A DNA stretch of 64,000 nt from Pseudoruegeria sp. HB172150 (lineage in GTDB: Bacteria; Pseudomonadota; Alphaproteobacteria; Rhodobacterales; Rhodobacteraceae). Both the position numbers and the translations under genes were made by a program. The stretch is from contig NZ_JAATNG010000002.1 in NCBI RefSeq assembly GCF_013184805.1, forward strand, positions 186,001 through 250,000. The letters are read 5' to 3'. A model generated the notes under the pieces. It did no database searches. It saw only the letters and a list, made by a program, of their open reading frames with translations, and had not been told where the DNA came from. This document shows positions 8,473 to 16,024 of the stretch, piece by piece (positions within the stretch are counted from its first letter, which is position 1; every line of letters begins with the position of its first letter).

Positions 8473-9527
8473 AGCCAGTCCTTCCGGTTGGTGCCGACCG
8501 CTTCGGCGACTGTGGCGAAGCCGTCGCGGGCAAGCAGGGTGTCGAGGCCGCGGGCGATGCGCGGGGCGAGGGAGAGGCCGTGATAGACCATGGCCGTGTA
8601 GAGCTGCACGGCGGAGGCGCCGGCGCGGATCTTGGCGAAGGCGTCCTCGGCCGAGGCGATGCCACCGACGCCGATCAGCGGCACGGCGCCGCCGGTTTCC
8701 TCGGCGAGGCGGGCCAGGACGCGGGTGGATTTCCGGAACAGCGGGGCGCCGGAGAGACCGCCGGCCTCGCTGGTTGCCGGGCTTTTCAGCCCGTCGCGGG
8801 AGAGGGTGGTGTTGGTAGCGATGATGGCGTCCACGCCGGCCTCGGTAGCGACCTGCGCGATCTCGGCGATTTCGGCATCGGTCAGGTCGGGGGCGATCTT
8901 GAGGAAGACCGGGATCGGTTCGGCGAGCGCGGCGCGGGTTTCCATGACGCCGGCGAGGAGGCCGGCGAGGGCGGCGGCGCCCTGCAGGTCGCGCAGCTTC
9001 TCGGTATTGGGCGAGGAGACGTTGACCGTGGCGAAGTCGATATGCGGCCCGGCGATGCGGAGCACCTCGGCGAAGTCGCGGGCGCGATCGGTGCTGTCCT
9101 TGTTGGCGCCGAGGTTCAGCCCGCGCGGGACCGCGCAGGGCGTGGCGGCCAGGCGGGCGGCGATGGCCTCTGCGCCCTCGTTGTTGAAGCCGAAGCGGTT
9201 GATCGCGGCGCGATCCTCGGTCAGCCGGAACAGGCGCGGGCGCGGATTGCCGGGCTGCGGTCGCGGGGTGGCGGCGCCGAATTCGAGGAAGCCGAAGCCG
9301 GCCTTCGACAGCTGACGGATCGCCTCGGCATTCTTGTCGAAGCCGGCGGCGAGGCCCACCGGGTTCGGCAGGGCGAGCCCGGCGATCTTCACTGAGAGGC
9401 GCGGCGAGGTGACCGGGCCGGGGAGCGGAACGAGGCCGGCGCGGAGGCCCTGAAGCGCCAGCGCATGGGCGCGCTCGGGGTCGAGGCATCGCAGGGCGGC
9501 GAGGCCGATCCGCTCTGGCAGGCTCAT
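8469..9527 (-). CDS. pyrD: Dihydroorotate dehydrogenase (quinone), class 2
   Basis: A 352-residue class 2 enzyme that oxidises dihydroorotate to orotate at the inner membrane using FMN and passes electrons to ubiquinone, the fourth step of pyrimidine synthesis. The amphipathic N-terminal helix ([18 protein letters not shown]) is the membrane and quinone-binding part. [12 protein letters not shown] is the FMN-binding start of the barrel and NVSSPNT carries the catalytic serine. [12 protein letters not shown] binds the FMN phosphate. It is coupled by ATGA to the DUF952 gene upstream and to arsC downstream. Confidence 0.97.
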   Translation of the reverse strand: MSLPERIGLAALRCLDPERAHALALQGLRAGLVPLPGPVTSPRLSVKIAGLALPNPVGLAAGFDKNAEAIRQLSKAGFGFLEFGAATPRPQPGNPRPRLFRLTEDRAAINRFGFNNEGAEAIAARLAATPCAVPRGLNLGANKDSTDRARDFAEVLRIAGPHIDFATVNVSSPNTEKLRDLQGAAALAGLLAGVMETRAALAEPIPVFLKIAPDLTDAEIAEIAQVATEAGVDAIIATNTTLSRDGLKSPATSEAGGLSGAPLFRKSTRVLARLAEETGGAVPLIGVGGIASAEDAFAKIRAGASAVQLYTAMVYHGLSLAPRIARGLDTLLARDGFATVAEAVGTNRKDWL

Positions 9528-9862
9528 TCCATCTGGTCCGGGAACTTGTGGGCGCCGTCCACCAGCGGCAGCGGCCAGGCCCAGGCGACATCGTCCATCG
9601 TCAGCGGGCGGTAGAGATGCGGGAACAGCGCGCCGCCTCGCGAGGGTTCCCATTTCAGCGCGTTGCCGAGGCGGTCGGCCTCGACGGCGGCGAGCCAGAG
9701 CCCTTCGGCCCCGGCGAAATGCTTCTCGGCGGTTTCGGCGGCCTGTCCGGCGGTGGAGAAATGGATGAAGCCGTCGGAGAGGTCGATCGGCGCGCCCTTT
9801 GTGCTGCCGTCGGCCTGCAGGGCCTGCCATTCGGGGGTGCGGAAGATCTTGTAGATGAGCAT
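9524..9862 (-). CDS. DUF952 family protein
   Basis: 112 residues with the DUF952 hallmarks DGFIHFST (about 30-37) and FPHLYRPL (about 80-87). The function of the family is not established. The ATG at 9862 gives the usual family N-terminus (MLIYKIF) although no strong ribosome site is visible. The stop overlaps the pyrD start (ATGA), so it heads a DUF952-pyrD-arsC operon. Confidence 0.88.
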   Translation of the reverse strand: MLIYKIFRTPEWQALQADGSTKGAPIDLSDGFIHFSTAGQAAETAEKHFAGAEGLWLAAVEADRLGNALKWEPSRGGALFPHLYRPLTMDDVAWAWPLPLVDGAHKFPDQME

Positions 9863-9905
9863 GGGAGGCTGATCGCGCGAAAGGGGCGGCGAGGTCAAGC
9901 CGGTG

Positions 9906-10631
9906 TCAGCGGGACATGATCGCCGCGAGGGTCGTGTCGAAATCTGCGCCTTCGTCGGAAACCTGCCGGACAAGGTCCCGCAGGCCGTCGCGGCCGGCGG
10001 TTTCCTCGATCTCCTGCACCAGCCGGGTGGCGGCGCTGTAGCGCTCCATCGCCGTGGCGGTGTCGCGCAGGCGGTTCCAGTCGAGCCATGTACGCGCCTC
10101 GCGGATCCAGTCGGCGTCGCGCGGGTCGGCGGGGGGCTCGAGGCGGGTGTCGCGTGCGATGTGGGTGGCGAGGCCCTCGTCGAACCACATCGGGAAGCGG
10201 GGCGAGACGATATCGGTCAGGCCGAGCGTGCGGTGCAGTTCGGCATGGACCCGTTCGTGGGTCAGCGTGCGCTCGTTCACGCCCTGCGGTCGGATCACGA
10301 TCAGGAAGCGCGCGTAGCTCTGGCCATTGGCGCGCATCGCGAACTGCGCCTCGCAGGCCGCGCCGGTGCAGATGACCCAGACAGGTTCGGCGCGCAGGGG
10401 GCCGAAGAAGTCGCGGACATTCGACTCGGCCTGGCCGATCATGGCGGAGACGCGCGGCGCGTCGGCGGGATCGTCGACGTAGAGCGTCGGCGAAACCTCT
10501 GTCAGCCCGTAGCTTTCCGGCGTGAAGGCGCGGTGCGGGCCGGGTTCGGCGACGAAGACCAGCGCGCCGCCGACAAGCGCGGCCACGAACAGGGCGCGCA
10601 GGACTGTCGCGAGAAGTCGCATCGGGGTCAT
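9906..10631 (-). CDS. Membrane-anchored putative zinc metallopeptidase (peptidase MA-like)
   Basis: 241 residues. An N-terminal hydrophobic segment (about 5-27) would anchor the protein or act as a signal, with the rest outside the membrane. The zinc motif HERVH (125-129, HExxH form) and the downstream WFDEGLATHIA with Glu152 give the gluzincin pattern in which two His and a distant Glu bind zinc. I do not recognise a named family beyond peptidase-MA-like proteins. It stands alone, divergent from the 5'-nucleotidase gene; the PhoB-type repeats between them could in principle serve either side. Activity is inferred from the motif. Confidence 0.72.
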   Translation of the reverse strand: MTPMRLLATVLRALFVAALVGGALVFVAEPGPHRAFTPESYGLTEVSPTLYVDDPADAPRVSAMIGQAESNVRDFFGPLRAEPVWVICTGAACEAQFAMRANGQSYARFLIVIRPQGVNERTLTHERVHAELHRTLGLTDIVSPRFPMWFDEGLATHIARDTRLEPPADPRDADWIREARTWLDWNRLRDTATAMERYSAATRLVQEIEETAGRDGLRDLVRQVSDEGADFDTTLAAIMSR

Positions 10632-10669
10632 TCCGGGGATATGGGTCGTGCTTCTGCACGTTCAATCGG

Positions 10670-10698
10670 CGGTCATGCCGGTGTCAACTTCCTGTCAT
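10670..10698 (+). promoter_or_regulatory. Candidate PhoB box: three phased repeats
   Basis: CGGTCAT (10670-10676), GTGTCAA (10681-10687) and CTGTCAT (10692-10698) are separated by exactly four bases each, an 11-base period. They match the PhoB half-site CTGTCAT at 6, 5 and 7 of 7 positions. The box is on the coding strand 90 bases before the 5'-nucleotidase start, a typical target of phosphate-starvation control. Confidence 0.7.
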
Positions 10699-10788
10699 CC
10701 GCCGCCGCTAGGGAAAGCGCGAAACGGCTTTGACTCCGGTGCAACGCGGGGTCAGGGTGTTTTGGTCAACCATCCAGGGAGTTTTGAC

Positions 10789-12351
10789 ATGTTCGCACGT
10801 TTCCTAGCGTCGGCGGCGGTGCTGGGCCTTTCGGCCGGTATGGCCGCGGCCGAGTACAAGATCACCATCCTTCACACCAACGACTTTCACGCGCGGTTCG
10901 AACCGATTTCGAAATACGATTCCGGCTGTTCTGCCGAGGACAATGACGCGGGCGAGTGCTTTGGCGGCTCGGCCCGCCTGGTGACCGCCATGGAAGCGGC
11001 CAAGGAGCGCGCCGGCAACTACCTGCTGGTGGATGGCGGCGACCAGTTCCAGGGCACCTTGTTCTACACCTATTACAAGGGCAAGGCCGCGGCCGAGATG
11101 ATGAACAAGATGGGCTACGACGCGATGACCGTGGGCAACCACGAATTCGACGACGGCCCCGAGGTTCTGCGCGGCTTCACCGAGGCGGTGGAGTTTCCGA
11201 TCCTCATGTCGAACGCCGACATCTCCGGCGAGCCGCTGCTGACCGACGCGATCCAGAAGTCGATCGTCATCGAGAAGGACGGCGAGAAGATCGGCCTGAT
11301 CGGGCTGACGCCGCAGAATACCGACGAGCTGTCGAGCCCCGGGCCGAACGTGATCTTCACCGATCCCGCCGATGCGGTGGCGGCCGAGGTCGAGAAGCTG
11401 CAGGCGGACGGCATCAACAAGATCGTCGTGCTGAGCCATTCCGGGCTGCCGGTCGACATGCATGTCGCCGAGGCGGTGCCGGATGTGGACATCATCGTGG
11501 GCGGGCACGACAACTCTCTGCTGTCGAACACTATCGAGGGGGCGAAGGGCCCGTATCCGGTGATGGTTGGTAACACGGCGATCGTGCAGGCCTATGCCTA
11601 CGGCAAGTTCCTGGGCGAGCTGAACGTGACCTTCGACGACGACGGCAACATCGTGGAAGCCATGGGCGAGCCGATCCTGCTGGACGGCACGGTCGAGGAG
11701 GACGTCACGACCAAGGACCGCGTGGCGGAGCTGGCGGTGCCGCTGGACGAGATCCGCAACAAGGTGGTGGCCGAGACGGCCGATGCCATCGAGGGGTCTC
11801 GCGACGTGTGCCGGGCGATGGAATGCGCCATGGGCAACCTTGTTGCCGACGCGATGCTGGACCGGGTGAAGGAGCAGGGCATCGACTTTGCCATCGCCAA
11901 TGGCGGCGGTCTGCGTGCGTCGATCGACGCGGGCGAGGTGACGATGGGCGAGGTGCTGACGGTGCTGCCGTTCCAGAACACGCTGTCGACGTTCCAGGTG
12001 ACCGGCGAGACGATCCTGGCGGCGCTGGAGAACGGCGTGAGCGAGGTCGAGGAAGGCGGCGGCCGGTTCCCGCAGGTGGCCGGCATGAGCTTTACCTTCG
12101 ATCTGTCGAAGGAGCCGGGCAGCCGGGTGTCTGACGTGATGGTCGGCGGCGAGCCGCTGGACCCGGCGAAGACCTATGGCGCGGTGTCCAACAACTTCGT
12201 CCGCAACGGCGGCGACGGCTACAAGATGTTCGTCGATGCGATGAACGCCTATGACTTCGGGCCGGACCTCGCCGACGTGACCGCCGAGTACCTGGCGGCC
12301 AACGCGCCCTACACGCCCTATACCGACGGGCGGATCAAGATCGCCGAGTAA
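10789..12351 (+). CDS. Secreted bifunctional metallophosphatase / 5'-nucleotidase
   Basis: 520 residues. A Sec signal peptide (MFARFLASAAVLGLSAGMAAA) leads to an N-terminal calcineurin-like metallophosphatase domain with ILHTNDFHARFEP, VDGGDQFQG and VGNHEFDDGPE, then a C-terminal 5'-nucleotidase substrate domain with ANGGGLRASIDAGEVTMGE and GGDGYKMF. It resembles UshA and would release phosphate and nucleosides from extracellular nucleotides in the periplasm. The ATG at 10789 follows AGGGAG with seven bases spacing. The PhoB-like repeats upstream suggest phosphate control, and a strong terminator follows. Confidence 0.94.
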   Translation: MFARFLASAAVLGLSAGMAAAEYKITILHTNDFHARFEPISKYDSGCSAEDNDAGECFGGSARLVTAMEAAKERAGNYLLVDGGDQFQGTLFYTYYKGKAAAEMMNKMGYDAMTVGNHEFDDGPEVLRGFTEAVEFPILMSNADISGEPLLTDAIQKSIVIEKDGEKIGLIGLTPQNTDELSSPGPNVIFTDPADAVAAEVEKLQADGINKIVVLSHSGLPVDMHVAEAVPDVDIIVGGHDNSLLSNTIEGAKGPYPVMVGNTAIVQAYAYGKFLGELNVTFDDDGNIVEAMGEPILLDGTVEEDVTTKDRVAELAVPLDEIRNKVVAETADAIEGSRDVCRAMECAMGNLVADAMLDRVKEQGIDFAIANGGGLRASIDAGEVTMGEVLTVLPFQNTLSTFQVTGETILAALENGVSEVEEGGGRFPQVAGMSFTFDLSKEPGSRVSDVMVGGEPLDPAKTYGAVSNNFVRNGGDGYKMFVDAMNAYDFGPDLADVTAEYLAANAPYTPYTDGRIKIAE

Positions 12352-12373
12352 CCGGCATCTGAGCCAAGGGATA

Positions 12374-12401
12374 GGGTCGCGGCGATGCCGCGGCCCTTTT
12401 T
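12374..12401 (+). terminator. Rho-independent terminator of the 5'-nucleotidase gene
   Basis: A ten-base stem (12374-12383 with 12387-12396, one G-U pair), a three-base loop and five T residues lie 23 bases past the stop codon. Confidence 0.85.
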
Positions 12402-12411
12402 CATGGCCCGG

Positions 12412-13107
12412 TCACGCCACCATTCTTTCCACGACCGAAAACGGGTTCAGGCCCAGCCATGTCTGCATCTGCCGTTCGAGTTCCATGTTGCCGATCAGGT
12501 GCAAACGGTCGGTCTCGCGGGCCATGGCGACAGTTGAGTAGCCTAGCCAAATCTCCGTCATCGTCCGAAGGTTGGTGCTGACATAGAGATCGACGTCATG
12601 GCCCGGATCGACCGAGCACAGGTCAACGTCGCCGTCGGCCTCGACGATTAGCCACCAGCGGCGGCGCGCGTCGGGCTGGTCGGAATAGGTGAACTGAACC
12701 GTGGATTTGCGTGGCGGCATCGGGTCGGTGTTCAGGTGCCGCCGCATGTCCCACATGAGAAGACCGACATCGAGATTGTCGAGCGTGAGGTCCTTTTCGA
12801 TCCAGCGCTGGCCCCAGCAGCCAAGCGCCTCGACCACCGGGCGCAGTTCATGGCCCGACTGTGTCAGGCGGTATTCGTACGTTTCGGAGCCTGGCAGAAG
12901 GACCCGTTCGACGATTCCCGCCGCCTCCAGTTCCTTCAGCCGTTTCGACAGCAGCGCGGGCGACATACGGGCCAGGCCGCGCCGCAGGTCGTTGAAACGG
13001 GTCGTACCGGCGACGAGTTCGCGCACGACCATCAACGTCCAGCGCGTGCACAAGATATCCGCTGCCATCGCAACGGGGCAGAACTGACGATAGCTTGTTT
13101 CGGCCAT
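12412..13107 (-). CDS. HxlR family regulator with C-terminal SCP2-like domain
   Basis: 231 residues, about twice the usual HxlR length. The N-terminal winged helix (about 5-105) has the HxlR signature FCPVAMAADILCTRWTLMVV with the conserved early cysteine, and FNDLRRGLARMSPALLSKRL as the recognition region. The remaining 125 residues resemble a sterol-carrier-like ligand pocket, a fusion seen in other actinobacterial and alphaproteobacterial regulators. It may therefore sense a hydrophobic ligand. It is divergent from the DUF1127 gene; two palindromes in the shared upstream region are candidate operators. Confidence 0.88.
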   Translation of the reverse strand: MAETSYRQFCPVAMAADILCTRWTLMVVRELVAGTTRFNDLRRGLARMSPALLSKRLKELEAAGIVERVLLPGSETYEYRLTQSGHELRPVVEALGCWGQRWIEKDLTLDNLDVGLLMWDMRRHLNTDPMPPRKSTVQFTYSDQPDARRRWWLIVEADGDVDLCSVDPGHDVDLYVSTNLRTMTEIWLGYSTVAMARETDRLHLIGNMELERQMQTWLGLNPFSVVERMVA

Positions 13108-13183
13108 GGTTTGTCTCCCTGAACGCGCGAATACTAAGCCGCGACAGCATTTTCACGCTAGTTCACAATCTGTATCGGGTTCG

Positions 13184-13198
13184 GTTCAGTAACTGAAC
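13184..13198. promoter_or_regulatory. 15-base palindrome upstream of the HxlR gene
   Basis: GTTCAGT-A-ACTGAAC is a perfect palindrome about 77 bases from the HxlR start. Winged-helix dimers of this family bind such short palindromes, so it is a candidate autoregulatory operator. Confidence 0.5.
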
Positions 13199-13241
13199 TG
13201 GCCGCATCGCCCGCCTTTCCTGCATCAGCACTGCCGCAGCT

Positions 13242-13258
13242 TTCGGAACGGTTCCGAA
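13242..13258. promoter_or_regulatory. 17-base palindrome upstream of the DUF1127 gene
   Basis: TTCGGAAC-G-GTTCCGAA is a perfect palindrome ending 28 bases before the DUF1127 start codon. It could be an operator over the transcription start, or a 5' untranslated hairpin. Confidence 0.5.
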
Positions 13259-13286
13259 GGCATTCAGACGGGAAAGGAATTTGAGA

Positions 13287-13505
13287 ATGAGCGTTATTGA
13301 GCACGGACCGGACGATGTGGTTTCCGCCGCTGCCGGAGGCATCGCCGCCGATATCGGGGGCCTGTTGCGCGGCATGGCCCGTCGCGGGCGTGACCGGCGG
13401 GAGCGCAAGCTGATCTATAGGCGGACCGCACACCTCGACGCGCATCTGTTGCGTGACATCGGTCTATCGGTCCGGGACCGCGACGCATTGATATCGCGGC
13501 GCTGA
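13287..13505 (+). CDS. DUF1127 small arginine-rich protein
   Basis: 72 residues from the ATG at 13287, which has AAAGGA eight bases upstream (the TTG at 13281 is less likely). The C-terminal RTAHLDAHLLRDIGLSVRDR is the DUF1127 (YjiS-like) motif. Members bind RNA; the Rhodobacter sphaeroides DUF1127 protein CcaF1 is a stress-linked RNA chaperone encoded next to small RNAs. Here the N-terminal half (glycine and alanine rich) is longer than in the shortest members. A stress-response RNA-binding role is likely by family, not shown here. Confidence 0.85.
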   Translation: MSVIEHGPDDVVSAAAGGIAADIGGLLRGMARRGRDRRERKLIYRRTAHLDAHLLRDIGLSVRDRDALISRR

Positions 13506-13525
13506 GCGGCGAGGGGGATCTTACG

Positions 13526-14023
13526 ATGACCATTCCATTTACGAATTCGCCGGGGCGTTCTGCCGCACCGGCCTTTCAGGACTACCTGCGGCGACACGAT
13601 GCCCGGGCGGCGCGAACGTTTCCGCCGCTTTCGCGTCGTGCGACGCGTGCCACCTGGCTTGCTCTGACGTGCCTGTTGGCCGCCGGGTCATGGTGGCCGT
13701 GGCTGGACTGGCTGGCTGTGCCGCTGGCTGCCTGGAACCTGTGCCGGATGCCGCTACGGGCCTTTCCGTCGCAGGTGCGGCTGGCCTATCTGGGGCTGGT
13801 CCTGCTTGGTCTGACCGGCCCTTTCCACTGGATCCATGCGGTTCAGGCGCTGGGCGGGACGGTGATGCTGCTGACGGATTATTGCCCGCTGTCCCGTATG
13901 CTGGTCATCTTGCCCTGGAACCGGCAGGAGCGGCTGAGCTGGGCCCTGCTTTGGCGGCTTGCCTTCGCGCCGCCAGTGGCCGGGCTGGCACTGAAACTGG
14001 GAGATGGGCGTCAGCCTGTCTGA
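13526..14023 (+). CDS. Hypothetical membrane protein
   Basis: 165 residues, not recognised. A polar, arginine-rich N-terminus (1-40) precedes about four hydrophobic segments (near 42-57, 60-73, 84-105 and 108-125) and a conserved-looking LTDYCPLSRMLVILPWNRQE. It starts 20 bases after the DUF1127 gene and may be co-transcribed. The segment after it (14024-14145) contains only a small GTTCCC/GGGAAC hairpin at 14080-14095. Confidence 0.7.
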   Translation: MTIPFTNSPGRSAAPAFQDYLRRHDARAARTFPPLSRRATRATWLALTCLLAAGSWWPWLDWLAVPLAAWNLCRMPLRAFPSQVRLAYLGLVLLGLTGPFHWIHAVQALGGTVMLLTDYCPLSRMLVILPWNRQERLSWALLWRLAFAPPVAGLALKLGDGRQPV

Positions 14024-14145
14024 ACCGGGCGGGGCAGAAGGTAGGCTTGTCTTGTGCCCGCAGGCCAGATTAGTGGTGCGTTCCCCTTCGGGAACATGGC
14101 GGGGAGACCGCTTCGACTGGCGGTTCAAACACCTACCCGTTGCGG

Positions 14146-14691
14146 TCAGGCTCTGGACAGTGTGCCCACTACCTCCCCGACCAAATCCGCCACCGGTCGG
14201 GTGCCGTCCACGTGCAGCTTGGGCGCGGTCTGTTCCTCCAGCCAGATGCGATGGCTGGCGCGGCTGCGGCCGTTGAAGCCGGGGTCATCGTATTGCGCGG
14301 ACCAGTCGCGGAATGCGGTGTGGATCTCATGCATGTCGCCGCCGGGCTGCAGGCGGTCGCCGAAGCGTTCGGTCTCGCGGCGGGTGAGCCGGTCGAGCCG
14401 GATATCGGTCGGCGTGTCGACGAAGACGATCAGGTGGATGCCGTCCATCAGGCCGTCGCCCCAGCCGCAGAGCGAGCCGGACAGGACCCAGCCGTCCTGC
14501 GGCAGCCGTTCGCCGATCATCCGCAGCCGGTCTTCCGGCAGTCGCTTGGTCGTGAAGGGCGGGTCGGTCGATATCCAGTAGAAATCGTCCATGTCGAGAT
14601 GCGCGATGCCGAAGTGCCCGGCCAGGGCGTGGCCCAGCGTCGAAACGCCGGAGCAGGAGGCTCCGGTGATATGGAGGCGTGGCGTGATCAT
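14146..14691 (-). CDS. P-loop NTPase, adenylate-kinase-like, atypical Walker A
   Basis: 181 residues from the ATG at 14691. The N-terminal ITPRLHITGASCSGVSTLG has the position and shape of a P-loop, but the invariant lysine of GxxxxGK[ST] is Val. MDDFYWIST and the later RLTRRETERFGDR resemble the substrate and lid regions of small-molecule kinases such as shikimate or adenylate kinase. Lysine-free GASGSG[VT]TT loops occur in a known branch of these AAA/adenylate kinase-like proteins, so the gene is probably intact rather than decayed. Substrate and activity unknown. Confidence 0.8.
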   Translation of the reverse strand: MITPRLHITGASCSGVSTLGHALAGHFGIAHLDMDDFYWISTDPPFTTKRLPEDRLRMIGERLPQDGWVLSGSLCGWGDGLMDGIHLIVFVDTPTDIRLDRLTRRETERFGDRLQPGGDMHEIHTAFRDWSAQYDDPGFNGRSRASHRIWLEEQTAPKLHVDGTRPVADLVGEVVGTLSRA

Positions 14692-14819
14692 TCGCGGTCG
14701 TTCCGGCGGTAGCGGCAGCATCGGTCTATCTGCCATTGGCGCAACGGGCAATGCGTCGGGTACTTGGCGCCGGCCCGCGGTGCGCGTAGCCTGCCCGGGA
14801 CGCAACCGGAGGCTCGGCG

Positions 14820-15281
14820 ATGGATGGCAAGTGCACCTGTGGCAAGATCCGCTATCGGCTGGCGGCGCGGCCGCTTTTCGTACACTGCTGCCATTGCCGC
14901 TGGTGCCAGCGCGAAACCGGGTCGGCTTTCGTCCTGAACGCTTTGATTGAAGCGTCGAAGGTCGAGGTGCTTGAATGCGAACCGATGGCGGTCGCGACGC
15001 CGAGCGAGAGCGGCAACGGACAGATCATCCATCGCTGCCCGGACTGCCACGTGGCGCTGTGGAGCATCTATTCCGGGGCGGGCGACCGGTTTTTGTTCGT
15101 GCGGGTGGGGACACTGCTCGACCCGGATGCCTGCCCGCCCGACATCCATATCTTCACCGAGTCGAAGCAGCCCTGGGTCGTGCTGCCCGAGGGCGTGCCG
15201 GCGATGCCGGAATACTACCGCCGCAGCCAGTACTGGCCGGACTGGGCCCTGGAACGCCGTGAGGCGGCGCTGGCGGAATAG
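14820..15281 (+). CDS. GFA family zinc protein
   Basis: 153 residues with the zinc-binding pattern of the glutathione-dependent formaldehyde-activating (GFA) fold: Cys5, Cys7, the cluster HCCHCRWCQRETG (Cys23, Cys24, Cys26, Cys29) and HRCPDCH (Cys73, Cys76). One zinc is structural, the other labile and catalytic in Gfa. Most genomic paralogs have not been tested for S-hydroxymethylglutathione synthesis, and the function here is open. It ends three bases before the SRAP gene begins, suggesting co-transcription. Confidence 0.9.
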   Translation: MDGKCTCGKIRYRLAARPLFVHCCHCRWCQRETGSAFVLNALIEASKVEVLECEPMAVATPSESGNGQIIHRCPDCHVALWSIYSGAGDRFLFVRVGTLLDPDACPPDIHIFTESKQPWVVLPEGVPAMPEYYRRSQYWPDWALERREAALAE

Positions 15282-15284
15282 CGC

Positions 15285-15947
15285 ATGTGCGGACGTTTCG
15301 CAGTTACCCTGCCGCCGGAGGCGATGGTCAACCTGTTCAGCGCAGTGCCGGCGAACGATCCGCCGGACGTGCCGAATTACAACGTCTGCCCGACGAATTC
15401 GGTGCATGTGGTGACCTCGGACGACGGCTCGCGGCGGCTGCAGGCGATGCGCTGGGGGTTTCTGCCGCACTGGTACAAGACGCCGAATGACGGGCCGCTG
15501 CTGATCAACGCGCGGGCGGAGACGATTGCGGAGAAGCCGGCGTTTCGCGCGGCGTGCCGGGAACGGCGCTGCCTGATCCCGGCGACGGGGTTCTATGAAT
15601 GGACCAAGGACGGCGAGGGGAACCGGCTGCCGTGGTACATCTCGCACGAGGATGGCTCTCCGCTGGTCTTCGCCGGTGTCTGGCAGGCCTGGGACAAGGG
15701 CGAGACGCCGCTGGTGACCTGCGCCATCGTGACGACGGCGGCGGAGGGGGCGATGAAGGAGATCCACCACCGGATGCCGGTGACGGTGGACGAGGAGAAC
15801 TGGCCGCTGTGGCTGGGCGAGGATGGCAAGGGCGCGGCGGTGCTGATGCAGGAGCCGCCGTCGGACGGGTTCCGGATTTATCGGGTGGACCGGGCGGTGA
15901 ACTCGAACCGGGCGAGAGGGCCGGAGCTGATCGAGCCGATTGAATAG
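15285..15947 (+). CDS. SOS response-associated peptidase (SRAP, YedK/HMCES family)
   Basis: 220 residues. Cys2, exposed after removal of Met1, is the nucleophile that forms a stable thiazolidine link to abasic sites in single-stranded DNA, protecting them during replication. Supporting motifs are MCGRFAV at the N-terminus, LINARAET, ATGFYEW with the active-site Glu, and HHRMPV with the catalytic His. Length is normal for YedK. It directly follows the GFA gene; both would deal with aldehyde-type chemistry, though a functional link is inference. Confidence 0.95.
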   Translation: MCGRFAVTLPPEAMVNLFSAVPANDPPDVPNYNVCPTNSVHVVTSDDGSRRLQAMRWGFLPHWYKTPNDGPLLINARAETIAEKPAFRAACRERRCLIPATGFYEWTKDGEGNRLPWYISHEDGSPLVFAGVWQAWDKGETPLVTCAIVTTAAEGAMKEIHHRMPVTVDEENWPLWLGEDGKGAAVLMQEPPSDGFRIYRVDRAVNSNRARGPELIEPIE

Positions 15948-16024
15948 GCTTGTGATTGCCTGACGGGTGGTACGCCGGGACGGTTCGGGGTACCGGAGGC
16001 AGGGGTATTTTCAAGGAGATCGAG

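Noticed and set aside
13242-13258. ECF sigma-factor promoter (GGAAC) for DUF1127
   Set aside because: GGAAC is present but no CGTT lies at 16-18 bases, so the palindrome reading is better supported.
14080-14095. GTTCCC-CTTC-GGGAAC hairpin as a terminator
   Set aside because: Six-base stem, no T run on either side.
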